Shown piece by piece: positions 1 through 10,203 of a stretch of DNA of 64,000 nt. The stretch lies in assembly GCA_025602905.1 (NCBI GenBank), contig JAHLKI010000015.1, positions 1 to 64,000 of the forward strand, given 5' to 3'. A program made the translations under genes and the position numbers. A model generated the notes under the pieces. It worked only from the letters and a program-made list of their open reading frames with translations. It was not told the origin of the DNA and did not search any database. The DNA is from Phlyctochytrium arcticum (taxonomy: Eukaryota > Chytridiomycota > Chytridiomycetes > Chytridiales > Chytridiaceae). How positions within the stretch are numbered: the stretch's first letter is position 1; each line of letters starts with the position of its first letter.

Positions 1-381
1 CAGATAAAAGAACAGGGATTAAGGAAAGGAAGTTGATATCTACCACCACACATTTGCGCCCGGCCTACATAAAGTCGTAATGGTGACGGTCCGGAGAGAA
101 ACAAACCACAAACACCAGATCCAGTACCAAACGGAAAAGAAAGTAAAAAAAGGACGACAAATATGAACATTCAAATACTCGAGTAGCATACTCCTTTTGC
201 TCCGCCAATAACCTAGACTGGTTGCGCCAACAAATGTACAGAAACCATGTTACTCCAGGGATAAACGTACCGTAAAACGTCACCAAAATAATGAGTCATT
301 CCTGAAGACAGCTTTCATCAGACGATCTTGAACTTTTTTCCAGCATCTCCCAGAGCAACTCCCCAAAGTAAGCCGCACAAG
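1..381. other. 5' intergenic region before the M20 peptidase
   Basis: No convincing coding region is seen on either strand; the open frames are short and show no family resemblance. The right-hand part presumably carries the promoter and 5' UTR of the peptidase gene that starts at 382, but no clear TATA box or other motif stands out. The left edge may belong to a neighbour outside the window. Confidence 0.4.
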
Positions 382-1649
382 ATGACTACAAGCAATCACA
401 AAGAGCATAAAGCAGTCTCCCTGCTCAAGCAAATCGCGTCCATCCCATCCACTACCCTCCAAGAACAAGCCGTCACCACCCACCTCGCTCACCATCTCGA
501 ATCGCGAGGTTGGACTGTCCATCTCCAACCCATCGCCCCCTCAGATCCACCCCGCCATAACCTCTACGCATTCCGCTCGAGCGGATCCACCTACGAGGGC
601 CCATACCGCAAAAACATCAAAATATTGTTTAATTCCCATTTGGATACGGTACCTCCCCATATTGCGATTACGGAAGATGCGGAGAAGGTGTATGGGCGGG
701 GAACATGTGATGCGAAAGCGAGTGTTGCGGCACAGATATGTGCGGTGGAAGAGATGATTGATGAAGGGACATTACGGGAGGAAGATGTTGGGTTTGTACA
801 TTCCTCCTCAAGAGAAGCAAACAAAATTCTCATTCTTCATGAATAATGTAGATTATTGTATGTGGTCGGCGAGGAAACGGACCATATCGGGATGATCCAA
901 GCCAACAAGCTAGGATTGACCACCCAGTACCTAATCGTCGGTGAACCCACCGAGCTCCAAATCGCCAATGGGCATAAAGGCATGATCAAAGCCGAGATAT
1001 CGGCCAAAGGTGTGGCCGGACATAGCGGATACCCCGAACGCGGCAAATCCGCTATTGCCGCACTAGTCGATGTCTTGTATGAGTTGGATCACACGGTAAA
1101 GTGATACATAAGTACCTACTGCGCATATTTTTTTGTTTAAATGGGTTTTTTTTTGGTAGGAGTGGCCTGTAGATAAACGGTTAGGACCTACTACATTCAA
1201 CATGGGGACGATTTTGGGTGGAGTAGCAGCCAACGTCATCCCCGCAGACGCGCATGCCCAAATCTCGTTTCGGCTTGCAGTCCATCAAGACAATGTCCTA
1301 ACCCAAGCGAAAAACATCATTGAGCGGCCACGCAAAGATGGTGTCCAAGTGACTTGTAATGTGAAGGCGGCCATGAACCCCGTATACTGTGAGACGGTGG
1401 ATATACCTGGAGTAGACGAATTTACGGCTCGGTATTTTACAGGTAAAACCGTCACCCATATATTTTTCATATCCCTGGTTAACTCTTGTTTTAGATATTC
1501 CGTACCTGACAGGCTCGCATAAATCCCTGCTCTTTGGCCCGGGAACCATCCTGGTAGCTCACTCGGTCGACGAATACGTCAAGAAGGAGGATATCGTTCA
1601 AGCTGTCGGGCACTATAAGGCTATTGTTGGGCAGTTACTTAAAGTGTAG
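382..1649 (+). CDS. M20-family metallopeptidase, acetylornithine deacetylase type
   Basis: Predicted zinc-dependent amidohydrolase that would remove the acetyl group from N-acetylornithine or a similar acyl-amino acid. Four exons (382-791, 852-1095, 1160-1442, 1495-1649) join in frame to 363 residues, the usual length for ArgE/DapE-type enzymes. Visible family motifs are NSHLDTVPP near residue 84 (metal His86, catalytic Asp88), GRGTCDAKA near 105 (bridging Asp110) and VVGEETDH at the start of exon 2 (catalytic Glu pair). The dimerisation-domain motif GVAGHSGYPERG follows. The ATG at 382 is the first in frame. The gene is convergent with PMA1, 520 bp away. The substrate within M20 cannot be fixed from sequence alone; the acetylornithine assignment is by resemblance. 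Confidence 0.85.
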
Positions 1650-2169
1650 TTACGTATATTCTCCCCCTTGAGTCGTTTTCTGTCTTCTCTCTATATAGAT
1701 ACTACATACGCATAGACTTGAAATGACAAGCATTCCATCTTTAGATCCCTTGATATTTTTTGGGCGTGGAAAATCTCTCTTTTTAGAAGTTCACACAGAT
1801 ATCTTCTGTACCTACCCAAATGGCAGCCCCACTCCATCCACGAATATCCGTCAAGGTAGCCGTTGGACACTACAAAAGGCCATTGTTGAACCAATACTTC
1901 ACGGTCACCCTTGATGAGTTTTCTCCAAACATGTAGCGTACAACAAAGTTTTGGGCAGAGAAAATATGGGAAATATAAAAAGATGTACTATTCATGTAAA
2001 AAAAAAATAAGCTACGAAAAATCAAAAGACCGGGGGGAGGGGATACAATAGAGTAAAGCAAGAAAGAAGAATAGAAAAGAAAACAGAGTATTAAAACAGT
2101 GGTGTGGTTTGTGAGAGAGAGCTCATAATGCAAAAGGTGTTGTGTTGTAAAAAAAAAAAGAAAAATGAA
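1650..2169. other. Convergent intergenic region between M20 peptidase and PMA1
   Basis: About 520 bp separating two converging stop codons. It is A/T-rich with several poly-A runs (around 2000-2010 and 2149-2160) and must hold both 3' UTRs. No coding potential with family resemblance was found. Confidence 0.5.
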
Positions 2170-5100
2170 CTAAATCAATTTCCGAATCGTATCATTGGCC
2201 ACATCATCATCTTCCGAGTCGGTTCGGTCCGGGTCAACGCTCAGACGACGGGATCGCATGCGGCGGCCGGCTGAGGTGGGGTAAGCTCTCGGATCGATAT
2301 CGGTTGTGTCGTCGCGCCAGGCCAGGGATCGGCGGTTTCCTGCTGAAGCCGAGGCGGGAGGGTGGTGGCCTCCTGTGCGAGAGGTGCGAGAAGTCCGAGA
2401 AGAGGACCGGGGGGCGACGTAGAGTTGGTCGGCGGGGTTGGGGTGGTCGTCATTGGAAGAGTCTTGGATGAGTTGTTTGCTTGGACGGCCCCGGGCTTTT
2501 TCCAGGGATCGGCGTTCGGCGGGTGGAGGTGAACTCCCCGAATCGTCATCTTCTTCATCGATATTGTCGAGTCCCTCGGAACTCTCATCCTCAGAATCGG
2601 CATGGCGTTTTCGAGACGATTTGGGTTTATGTTTCCAACTCTGGCGTTCATGAAGTTGCGACACCCGTTCCAGTGTCACGAGCCAATCCTCCATATTCTT
2701 TTGTTTACGGTTGATGCGGCCGCGAACGAGGTTATCGAATAATTTCGAGTTGGCGAGCGAGTAGTAGACGATGGAGATGATGAGCATGACGCCGAGGGAA
2801 AAGATCCATACGCGGACGACGGTGACGATATCCGTGCGGCCGTTCCCGAACCATCCAAAGATGCAAAAGAGGGTGGCGATAATGTCGACGGATAACACGG
2901 CGCCAACGAGTTGCCAACTGGGTCGGGTATCAAAGATGCCGGTTTCGGAACGGGTGATGAAAATCAGCCAGTTTTCGGTCAAGGTCACTTCGAGGAAGAG
3001 AATGGTTTGGTAGTCTCCGTAGTTTTGGATAATGCCTTTGCCGGGGATGAGGAGGGTAGCGTACATGACCCAGGTTCCAATAGCCAGTAAGACACCGGTG
3101 ACGATAGCCAGCCCCCAGATTTTGGGAAGGTCCCATTTGACGGGAGCGTGGGAGAAGGGCGCGCGGTCGTAGGCGATGGCTAGAGTGGCGATATCGGCAA
3201 AGATGGCGAGGAAGACGACCAAGTTGACGTTGATGGTTTCGTTGAGGATGAGGAGGGAGGTGGTCAGAAAGATTTCTAGGTGCAATGAGAGGGCGATACG
3301 GTAGACGACGTACGAGTACTAATGAGGACATGGAATTAGTTTTGGCGTCATATGGTTACAATTGCTCAAGAGGGATCACATACCATGCGATGGAAAATCT
3401 GACGCGACGTCTTGATGGCATCAATAATGGTTCCCAGACCGGGCGCCAAAAAGACAATATCGGCAGCCGTGCGGGCGGCATCCGAAGCTCCCTCAACGGC
3501 AATTCCAGCATCAGCCTTTTTCAAACTGGGTGCATCATTGACACCGTCTCCCGTCATGGCGACCAGGTACCCACGTTTTTGGAGAATGTCGACGACCATG
3601 TACTTGTGTTCGGGAAAGACTTCGGCGAATCCATCGGCCGCCACGACAAAATCGTTTCGTTCCGAGCCTGTAAGGTCAGAGCCGACAAGGCGTTTGGTGT
3701 CGTAGACGTTGGTGCCGAGTTGGAGTTGGCGAGCGGTTTCCTTGGCGATACCCACAGCGTCACCCGTCAACATCTTGACTTTGAGACCGAGTTCCTTGGC
3801 TTCACGGACAGTCCGGGCCGTATCGTCTCGAGGCGGGTCAAACAAGCAGAGAATCCCCAGAATTTCCCAGGGTCCATCGCCCTTTTTCCAGGCGGCGCCC
3901 AAGGAACGGAACCCACGAGAAGCAAATTCGGCGACTTTGGAATTATACTCGCGGATGACGCGGGGGTCAATGGGGTGGTCTTGTTCTACGAATTTGAGGA
4001 CGGCGGGTGGAGCGCCTTTACAGCAAATAATGGTATTGCCCTTGCGATCTTGGACGGTGGCGACAATGCGTTTGGTGACGGGGTCAAAGGGCTGAAAGTC
4101 GAGGGTTTTGAATTCCTTCATCATTTCGCGGGCCTTGGGGTGTTTGAGGAGGGATAACATGACAGTCTTGTCAATGGCGTCCAGACCCTTTTTGGTGCGT
4201 GAAGAAGCGAGGGCGCAAACTAAAATCAGCGTGTCGACATCAACCCCCTCCATCAAGTAAGGGTCGTGCAGCACCAGTTTGTTTTTGGTCAGTGTTCCAG
4301 TCTTGTCCGAGCAGAGAATTTCACAACCGGCCAGCGACTCGATGGCAGAGAGACGCTGGACAATGGCTTGGCGTTTGGCGAGGTACGCGGCTCCGACGGC
4401 CAGCGTGGTGGTAACGACAGCCGGCAGACCGACGGGAACGCCAATGACGGTGATAATCAAGGCATAGGTCAAGAGATCGACAATGCCGAGACTCCGGAAG
4501 AATCCACCAATCCAGATGGCGAGAATCCAAAAGACGACGAGAATCAAGAGGGCGTAGCCGATGGCATTCAAGACTTCAGTGAATTTGCCGCGGGTGACAG
4601 TAGTGGAAGCGAGACCAGCGGTGCGTCCGACAAAAGTGTGATCGCCGATAGCCGTCACGACCATGCGACCGTGACCACGCTTGATGGCCGATGAAGCGTA
4701 CAATTCGTCGCCGCCGCGTTTCTCGATGGCGAGGGATTCACCGGTGAGAGCCGACTGGTCCACTTGGCAGAATGTGGCTTCACCCAGAAGTCGGCCGTCC
4801 GAGGGAACAATGGTACCTTCGTCCAGTTTGATAATGTCGCCGGGAACAATGTGAGTCGCGTCAATGTCTTGGGCGTGACCATCGCGGATGACGGTTGCTT
4901 TGAGGGCGAGTTGGGACTTGAGCTGCGCAACAATGTTGCCGGCCTGGTACTCTTGAAGGAAACCGACACAGGCATTCAGCAACAGTAAACCACAAATGAC
5001 GCCCAAGTCTACCCAGTGCTGTAGTCCAGCCGCTAGGATTGCCGCGGCCTATATTTGAAATGATGACAAGTTTGAGTTAGTATCATCATTCTCTCTCAAT

Positions 5101-6079
5101 CTCACACATCTTTTCCCATTTCATTTTGCGCAGCAACATGCATCCCTCATCCCTCCATCCTCCATCCCTCATCCGACCCCTCGAGTCTGTCAATAAACGC
5201 ATGCTCCGTCGTATTGTTGCACCAATGTGTGAACCCCCTATTGATTTTGCTCCGCAAAATCTTGTTCCTCGCCCTTTCGGAGCTTTGTCAGTATCCTTTT
5301 TCCTCCCTCGCTGCCGCTCGCATTCGATTTTGCTTTGCAAAATCACTCCTCGCCCTTCGGGCTCGTCGCATCCGCGCCCATCCCATTTTTTCCTCCGGAA
5401 AAAACGTCAGGGCCACCCTCGGCCTCTGGCCTCGGGGCCCTCCTCGCCCTACGGGCTCGTCGGGATCGCTCAGCTCGCCTTTTTTCCTTCGGAAAAAAAT
5501 CTCACTCCGCGATGCAATACTCACCATCATGACGTATTGAATGGGACCGGAAAAGAAGCCGAGAAACTTGAGAAACATGTTTTCCTTGTGTTCGGCAAGT
5601 TGATTGGGGCCGTATTTCTTGTGACGTTTCTCGGCTTCATCGGTAGATAGACCAGTAGCCGGATCCGTTTGCAAGAGTTCTTCAGGAATCTTGAGAGCTT
5701 TGGGACCGGGTTTGCCGTCGGGCCCAATTTCCGATTCATCAGCGGCGTCGTCTTCGATGGGGACTTGGGGTTCAGCGGTGCCAGCATCGGCTTCGAGTTC
5801 AGACAGCAAATGTTCGATGTCGTCAAAGTCGTGGAGAGAGACATTGTCGTTATGGTCCTCATCGTTGACGTGAGTGTTTGAGTGGGTTTCAGTGGTGGAT
5901 GGGCGTTGGACACCGAGGCTTGCGGTACTTCCGTTGATGGCATTGTTGTGAATGCCGTTGGTGTTGTGAGTAGTGGTAGTAGGAGGAGGAATGCCGCGGG
6001 AGAGGTAGTCTGGAGGGGGCGGGTCGGGCGAGACCAGCTGGTCCATGTTGAGGGTAGTATGGTCCACTTTAGACGACAT
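2170..6079 (-). CDS. PMA1: Plasma-membrane H+-transporting P-type ATPase (P3A)
   Basis: Proton pump that energises the fungal plasma membrane. Three exons on the minus strand (6079-5525, 5048-3384, 3318-2170) give about 1122 residues. Diagnostic motifs are SALTGES in the actuator domain, [11 protein letters not shown] (phosphorylated Asp near residue 433), [13 protein letters not shown] and [20 protein letters not shown] in the catalytic domain. Several hydrophobic segments follow, such as the one with [12 protein letters not shown]. The first intron is 476 bp, far longer than the 66-bp second one, and is full of short hairpins. At its splice junction the family's Glu in VMEAAA is missing (VMM then AAA). 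After the last membrane segments comes a long, charged Ser/Asp/Arg-rich tail of about 200 residues, much longer than the roughly 40-residue autoinhibitory tail of yeast Pma1. The N-terminus is also extended and acidic. Confidence 0.95.
5220..5500. repeat. Miniature-hairpin cluster inside PMA1 intron 1
   Basis: At least six perfect small inverted repeats lie within 260 bp of intron 5524-5049. Four have 8-bp stems and 3-nt loops: 5243-5261 and 5326-5344 share the stem GATTTTGC/GCAAAATC, and 5386-5404 and 5480-5498 share TTTTTTCC/GGAAAAAA. Two have 4-bp stems GCCC/GGGC at 5352-5362 and 5446-5456. Loops are mostly of the form TNC. The spacer is GC-rich and repeats the phrase CTCGTCG after the GCCC hairpins. 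This design resembles mobile hairpin elements known from chytrid mitochondrial genomes and from some green-algal organelle genomes; finding it in a nuclear intron is unusual. Confidence 0.75.
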
Positions 6080-6959
6080 GTTGGATGGTGCCTGTTTGGG
6101 GTAGATCGTAGGGAGGGTTAGAAGATGGTGCTTATAAATTGCTCTGAATCAAACCCACCGTAAAGTACAAAAGTCCGGTAAACGCTTGTCCCACTGGGCA
6201 CGGCGGTCGGTCGTCTCGGTCGTCGCAGTCGAAGGGAAAGTCGTTTTTGGGGCGAAATCAAGTAGCGTGACGTAAAGTGCTGCGACGTGTTTTTGTTTCG
6301 GGAATCGGGGTCGCGGCGAGGAGGAAACAACGGGTTTTTGCCGGGGGAACGGGGGGAAGACCCGTCCCTTTTTATATGCTGACAGACACGGACGTTCCCG
6401 CACGAGGAGGAGGCAAAAGGCAAAAAGGCCCCCCCGTACATGTCCGGCCACACACGAAAAGATCCGGTTGATGGATAGCCAGCCCCCTTTACCCGCAGAG
6501 GAGACATTACTACCATTACTAACGCGTAGATCAGCAGCCTATTCTTTCCTTACTCACATCTAGAGAGATGCCCCTGGTGGCCGACTCTCTTACATGTATC
6601 CTCCATCGCCGGGAGTTGCCATACTCGAAGGCAAAGTTACATTGCTTTACGCGTATAATAAGGACTCTGGGTATATCCTCGTACTCGAGTAGGTTTAAGG
6701 AAGTACGGATCAGGAAGTAGGAGGAGGATGGATACCGGGCATCCGGCAGCCAATTGCAAAAAGACGACGATCGAAGGATCAGTCAAAAAATCAGCAGCAG
6801 CAGCAAAGATAATCGAACAAAGTGCCGTTACACATCCACGCAGAACATTCTATTTCGCATGTTCCACCGCATTATCTCCCAGTGGCTTGGCTTGTGGCGC
6901 GGATACTCTATCCTTTTACGGCTAAAGTAACTCACTTGCCGCCCGCGCAGGTCCAAGGA
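6080..6959. other. PMA1 upstream region and left edge of the mobile-element island
   Basis: The part next to 6080 should hold the PMA1 promoter and leader; it has G/C-rich patches with poly-G and poly-C runs around 6320-6430 but no motif I can name. Beyond about 6500 the sequence loses gene-like organisation, and frames become short and broken. A stretch near 6897-6940 resembles one near 9351-9395 (see findings). No gene is called. Confidence 0.4.
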
Positions 6960-8110
6960 CTGACCTGAGGACTGAGGACTGACAGCCAGACTGACAGCAC
7001 AGAGGACTCCACAGGACATTCGGACTAAGACCACTGACGCCGAGAAGGCCGAGTTTCGAGGGGTCATGCGGCATAAAGACGTGGAACCATGTGCTGTCGG
7101 CGGAACTGCGTTGCATTTCTTCTGGATGTGGCATGTGGACAATGAGGATGCCCAACACCGAGAAAAGTTTGGTACGATCTGTATTTCAACCTGCTCCTGG
7201 ATATCGGCGAGTGGACGCAAAAGGTATATGAGGCGCATCCCAGCCGGAAACACAATACCGGGTCAAATCTCTTTGAAGAGCTTTACCGATACTCGTTGTT
7301 TATAGGCAGGCCCATGCCAATGGAATATAACCAGCATTACAACATCGTCAAGGCTGGGCTCAACCATTGCGGCATTCGGTCCGCCAAAGTTACCCGCCTC
7401 ATGCGTAAAGTCAGCGCACAAGAAGCTGATGGACCCAGACCAGCTCATGGTTGGAGTGTCGGTGTTAAAAATGCCCATTACACCGTCGATCTCCCCCGGC
7501 AGGCCATGCGGGCTCTTGGAACCTGGCCCACCAAAGGCCGGGGCTATTACTTACCACGCGGCCGCCATCGCACCTCCCGAGAATCTTGTTGAGCAGATCT
7601 TCCCTTTCGCCGCTACTCAGCTTCCCCAACTTGAGCGCGGGCACATTGCCGCCGAAAAGTTCTGTAAACTGTTATTGGAGTTACGGGTTGTTTTGCTCCA
7701 AGATGCCGTCTTCCTTCAAGAAACATGTCCCGACCATCGCATCTGGACCCATCCCATCTTCCAGGTATGTGTGGTCCGGTTTTGGCTGCTCGAATCTGAC
7801 TGGTTAACCCACCTTCGTGTGCCTAGTCGGATGAATTCAAGGCATACGCCGAACGATTGAAAGAATCGCAGTCCTCCAAACATTATGCAAGCATCTCGCC
7901 CCTACTTTCTGGTCCCGGGCGACTGTATAAGGGACTCCTCCACGCCGCCCAACATTTACCTAGTGCCCGAGAAACGGGAATTCGATTTTAGAAAACATTT
8001 CCCGCAAATTCCACTAACCGGCGCCGGTCTGGGCGGCCTTGGCGGGCTGGCCTATAACCCAACCAGCGGGACTCTCTATGTCGTAGATACAAAGCTGTCA
8101 GGCACAGCGG
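6960..8110 (+). mobile_element. Crypton-like tyrosine recombinase, C-terminal fragment (broken)
   Basis: Remnant of a recombinase of the fungal Crypton / Ndc10-like (CBF3 centromere-subunit-like) family. Pieces in order: VMRHKDVEPCAVGGTALHFF near 7063; WYDLYFNLLLDIGEWTQKVY from about 7168, continuing to RSAKVTRLMRKVSA; HYTVDLPRQAMRALG near 7480; GYYLPR near 7545; then PPENLVEQIFPF and RVVLLQDAVFLQETCPDHR up to about 7764. An intron-like GT...AG segment (about 7765-7827) follows. Frame changes at about 7165 and 7560 separate the pieces, so the gene is dead as read. The HxxR of the catalytic centre reads TRLMR where relatives have THxxR, so the His is lost. The N-terminal half is absent here; a matching half lies downstream at 10.2-11.5 kb. 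Confidence 0.75.
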
Positions 8111-8153
8111 TGAGTATTGGTGATATCTCTCCCACTTTCAACTTACTGAAGAT

Positions 8154-8476
8154 ATGCATATGATAGAGTTACGTGAAAAACTTTGGCAAATTTCTGCCAA
8201 AAGTCCGGGAGTACATTGCCGGCGGAAACTTCAACCTCTAGACCTGGAAGAGAAAGTTGTTTCGGTAGCACGAAAGTTTTTGAGGCGCTACCCACCGTTA
8301 CGAACTGATTTCCAGCAGGAAGCGATGGTAATTGATAGTTTTGAGGAAATCATGACGCCAATGGTGCCTTCTCGACTACACCAAACAATCACATCTCGCG
8401 CCGGTCAGGCTGTTCAGCATGCAAACTTGCCAAAGCCCGGCAATCAACATCCTCCACAACTTCTTACAAGATCAAA
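8154..8476 (+). other. Unassigned open frame between Crypton fragment and HGD-motif ORF
   Basis: A 108-residue open frame (8154-8480) rich in Arg, Leu and Gln runs through this stretch and overlaps the next start codon by a few bases. I do not recognise a family. It may be the eroded tail of the preceding recombinase gene or chance. No function is proposed. Confidence 0.2.
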
Positions 8477-8620
8477 ATGAATTACACCACCGAGGAGTTT
8501 ATTGCCAAGGCGCGTGCCATCCATGGCGACACTTACGACTATGCGGAGGCGGTCTATACTGGGGCTAGCAATAAACTTTCCGTCGTTTGCAAGACCCATG
8601 GCGCCTTCTATGTATCGTAG
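8477..8620 (+). pseudogene. HGD-motif domain of giant-virus/phage type (DUF723-like), truncated
   Basis: An ATG-started 47-residue frame containing FIAKARAIHGDTYDYA, then a Tyr-led beta segment and VVCKTHGAF. This is the N-terminal half of a zinc-ribbon/HNH-associated domain that is highly repeated in nucleocytoplasmic large DNA viruses and some phages, where the pattern is HG-x-YDY followed by C-x2-HG-F. The C-terminal half with the second pair of Cys residues is missing because of a stop right after GAFYVS. It sits between two Crypton fragments. Whether it came from a virus or travelled with a mobile element cannot be told here. Confidence 0.6.
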
Positions 8621-9610
8621 ACTTGGGAAAGTCAAAGTTTTTATGTTTGTACATGTCTATCAATTGAATACAAACCACGAGCCCGATTTTGGGAGGGAAA
8701 TTCACAAGTGCCTAATGCGGCTGAGCATTGGATATCTACCTACTCTCAATTATGCATACTATCATGATGTTTTTGAAAGTGACTGGACGACCATCGGTTC
8801 TGAACTGTTGGTTCAGGTTGATTGTCCTTGTGTCTGAAACACCAATTTTAAAAGAACACCCTTCAAGTCTCGACATACTTACCTCGAAGAAGACAATGGG
8901 ATCATTGTCAGTGAAAATATTTGAGCAGTTACATTATGTCTTTAAGCAAGGACAAATTGGCAAATGAAGACAATTCTCAGAACCAGCCATACTCACCATT
9001 GAGATATTGTCACCGGTCTCTGTGAAGATCAGCAGTATTCAGATTCAAGATATTTAACATGCACATCCATCACTTATGCAATTACTATTCACAAGTTGTT
9101 TGGGCAAGCATGGAAGGGATCGGTGTATATCATACCTACATTTTTGCCAGATCTCTTGAATGTCATTCACTGAGCGGACACTGCTTCGCGGATACATTAA
9201 ACATTTTGATATTTTTGTCTCTTCAACTTATTTGGTGGAGATCAAAATGAAAATACTCCCTACATTTTACCCGAGCGAAGCGAGTGTTTTCCCTCTCGCC
9301 AAAAAAATATCAGCAGCACGTTCACGCAGTGGCACGCACAACATCTAATTTTCGCACAATCTATCCCTTTATGGCTAAAGCAACTTGCTAGATCTCCTTT
9401 CTGGAAACGCCAGCGGCCAAGATCATCTTGGAGATCACCCTCGCGCTCGGAGATGGACAATTTCTTATGAGGACATGGCAGCACTAACCTCTCTGATACC
9501 ACAAAAAGGTACATCCAGCCTGAATCTTTATTGTTCATCTGTGCGAAGTCTAATCAGAGTGTTTTTAAAAGACGGAACTGTGTGTACCATATACGCGATG
9601 ACACTTCAAA
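8621..9610. other. Non-genic stretch in the mobile-element island
   Basis: No coding region with family resemblance on either strand; frames are short. It is A/T-richer than the flanking genes. Near 9270-9310 it holds a small GAGCGAAGCGAG palindrome-like run, and near 9351-9395 a segment similar to 6897-6940. Confidence 0.4.
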
Positions 9611-9611
9611 C

Positions 9612-9670
9612 TCCACCAGCCACCACCCCTACCACCACCACAACCACAACCACAACCACAACCACCCACC
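9612..9670. repeat. CCACCA / CCACAA simple-sequence repeat
   Basis: A microsatellite of ACC triplets grading into a CCACAA hexamer repeat, seen directly in the sequence. It would code Thr-rich or His-rich tracts in different frames, which explains the low-complexity open frames across it; none looks like a gene. Confidence 0.9.
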
Positions 9671-10203
9671 CTGCCCCTGTGTAGAACAATCGTTCCGTCT
9701 TTTTCCCTTCATGTTGATTTCCTTCTGTTTTCTTGTTTTCCACTTGGTTATGGTATCAATTCATGCTCTGTAATTTGCGCTTTATTCCTACCTATTTCAC
9801 TGTCTCTGTTCAGCCTGTTCAGTTCTCTCCTTGTCCGTTACCACGCTGACGATCTGGGCATTTGGCAATTTCACGAAGCTGCAACTCACGGACTCCTTTG
9901 TCATCTCCAAGCTCAAAGACGCGCAATCCGGGAAAAACATTCTTTCGGACTAAAGTTGGCCGCGAAACGCCGTTCGAAAAGTTAATGCTCAACGCGATGA
10001 GAACGGCCTGTCGTTTTGCCCGAAAGGCAATGATTCGTTGCGGTCTCGGAGAAACTTTTCCTGATAAAGGAATAGCGCCTTGTTCACCACACCACTCTCC
10101 TATATACTCGTATTGTTCTCTCATCAATTACCTTGACCAGCTAAAATCGTGAGTTTAATATGGCACTGTCATCGCGTACCATCCCGCTAAACCCTTGCTT
10201 GGC
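9671..10203. other. Unassigned stretch before the second Crypton fragment
   Basis: Open frames of about 100 codons occur on both strands at 9819-10152 but neither resembles a known family. An AG at about 10203, after a GT-rich start near 10149, could be an intron end feeding the recombinase fragment that follows, so part of this stretch may be its eroded first exon. Confidence 0.3.

Noticed and set aside
3285..4157. Long plus-strand open frame (290 codons) opposite PMA1
   Set aside because: It is antisense to the highly conserved ATPase exon; its sequence has no family resemblance and is explained by the codon bias of the real gene.
5243..5498. Regularly spaced hairpins as a possible CRISPR array
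   Set aside because: Repeats are short palindromes of different types with unequal spacing, inside a eukaryotic intron, without spacers or cas genes.
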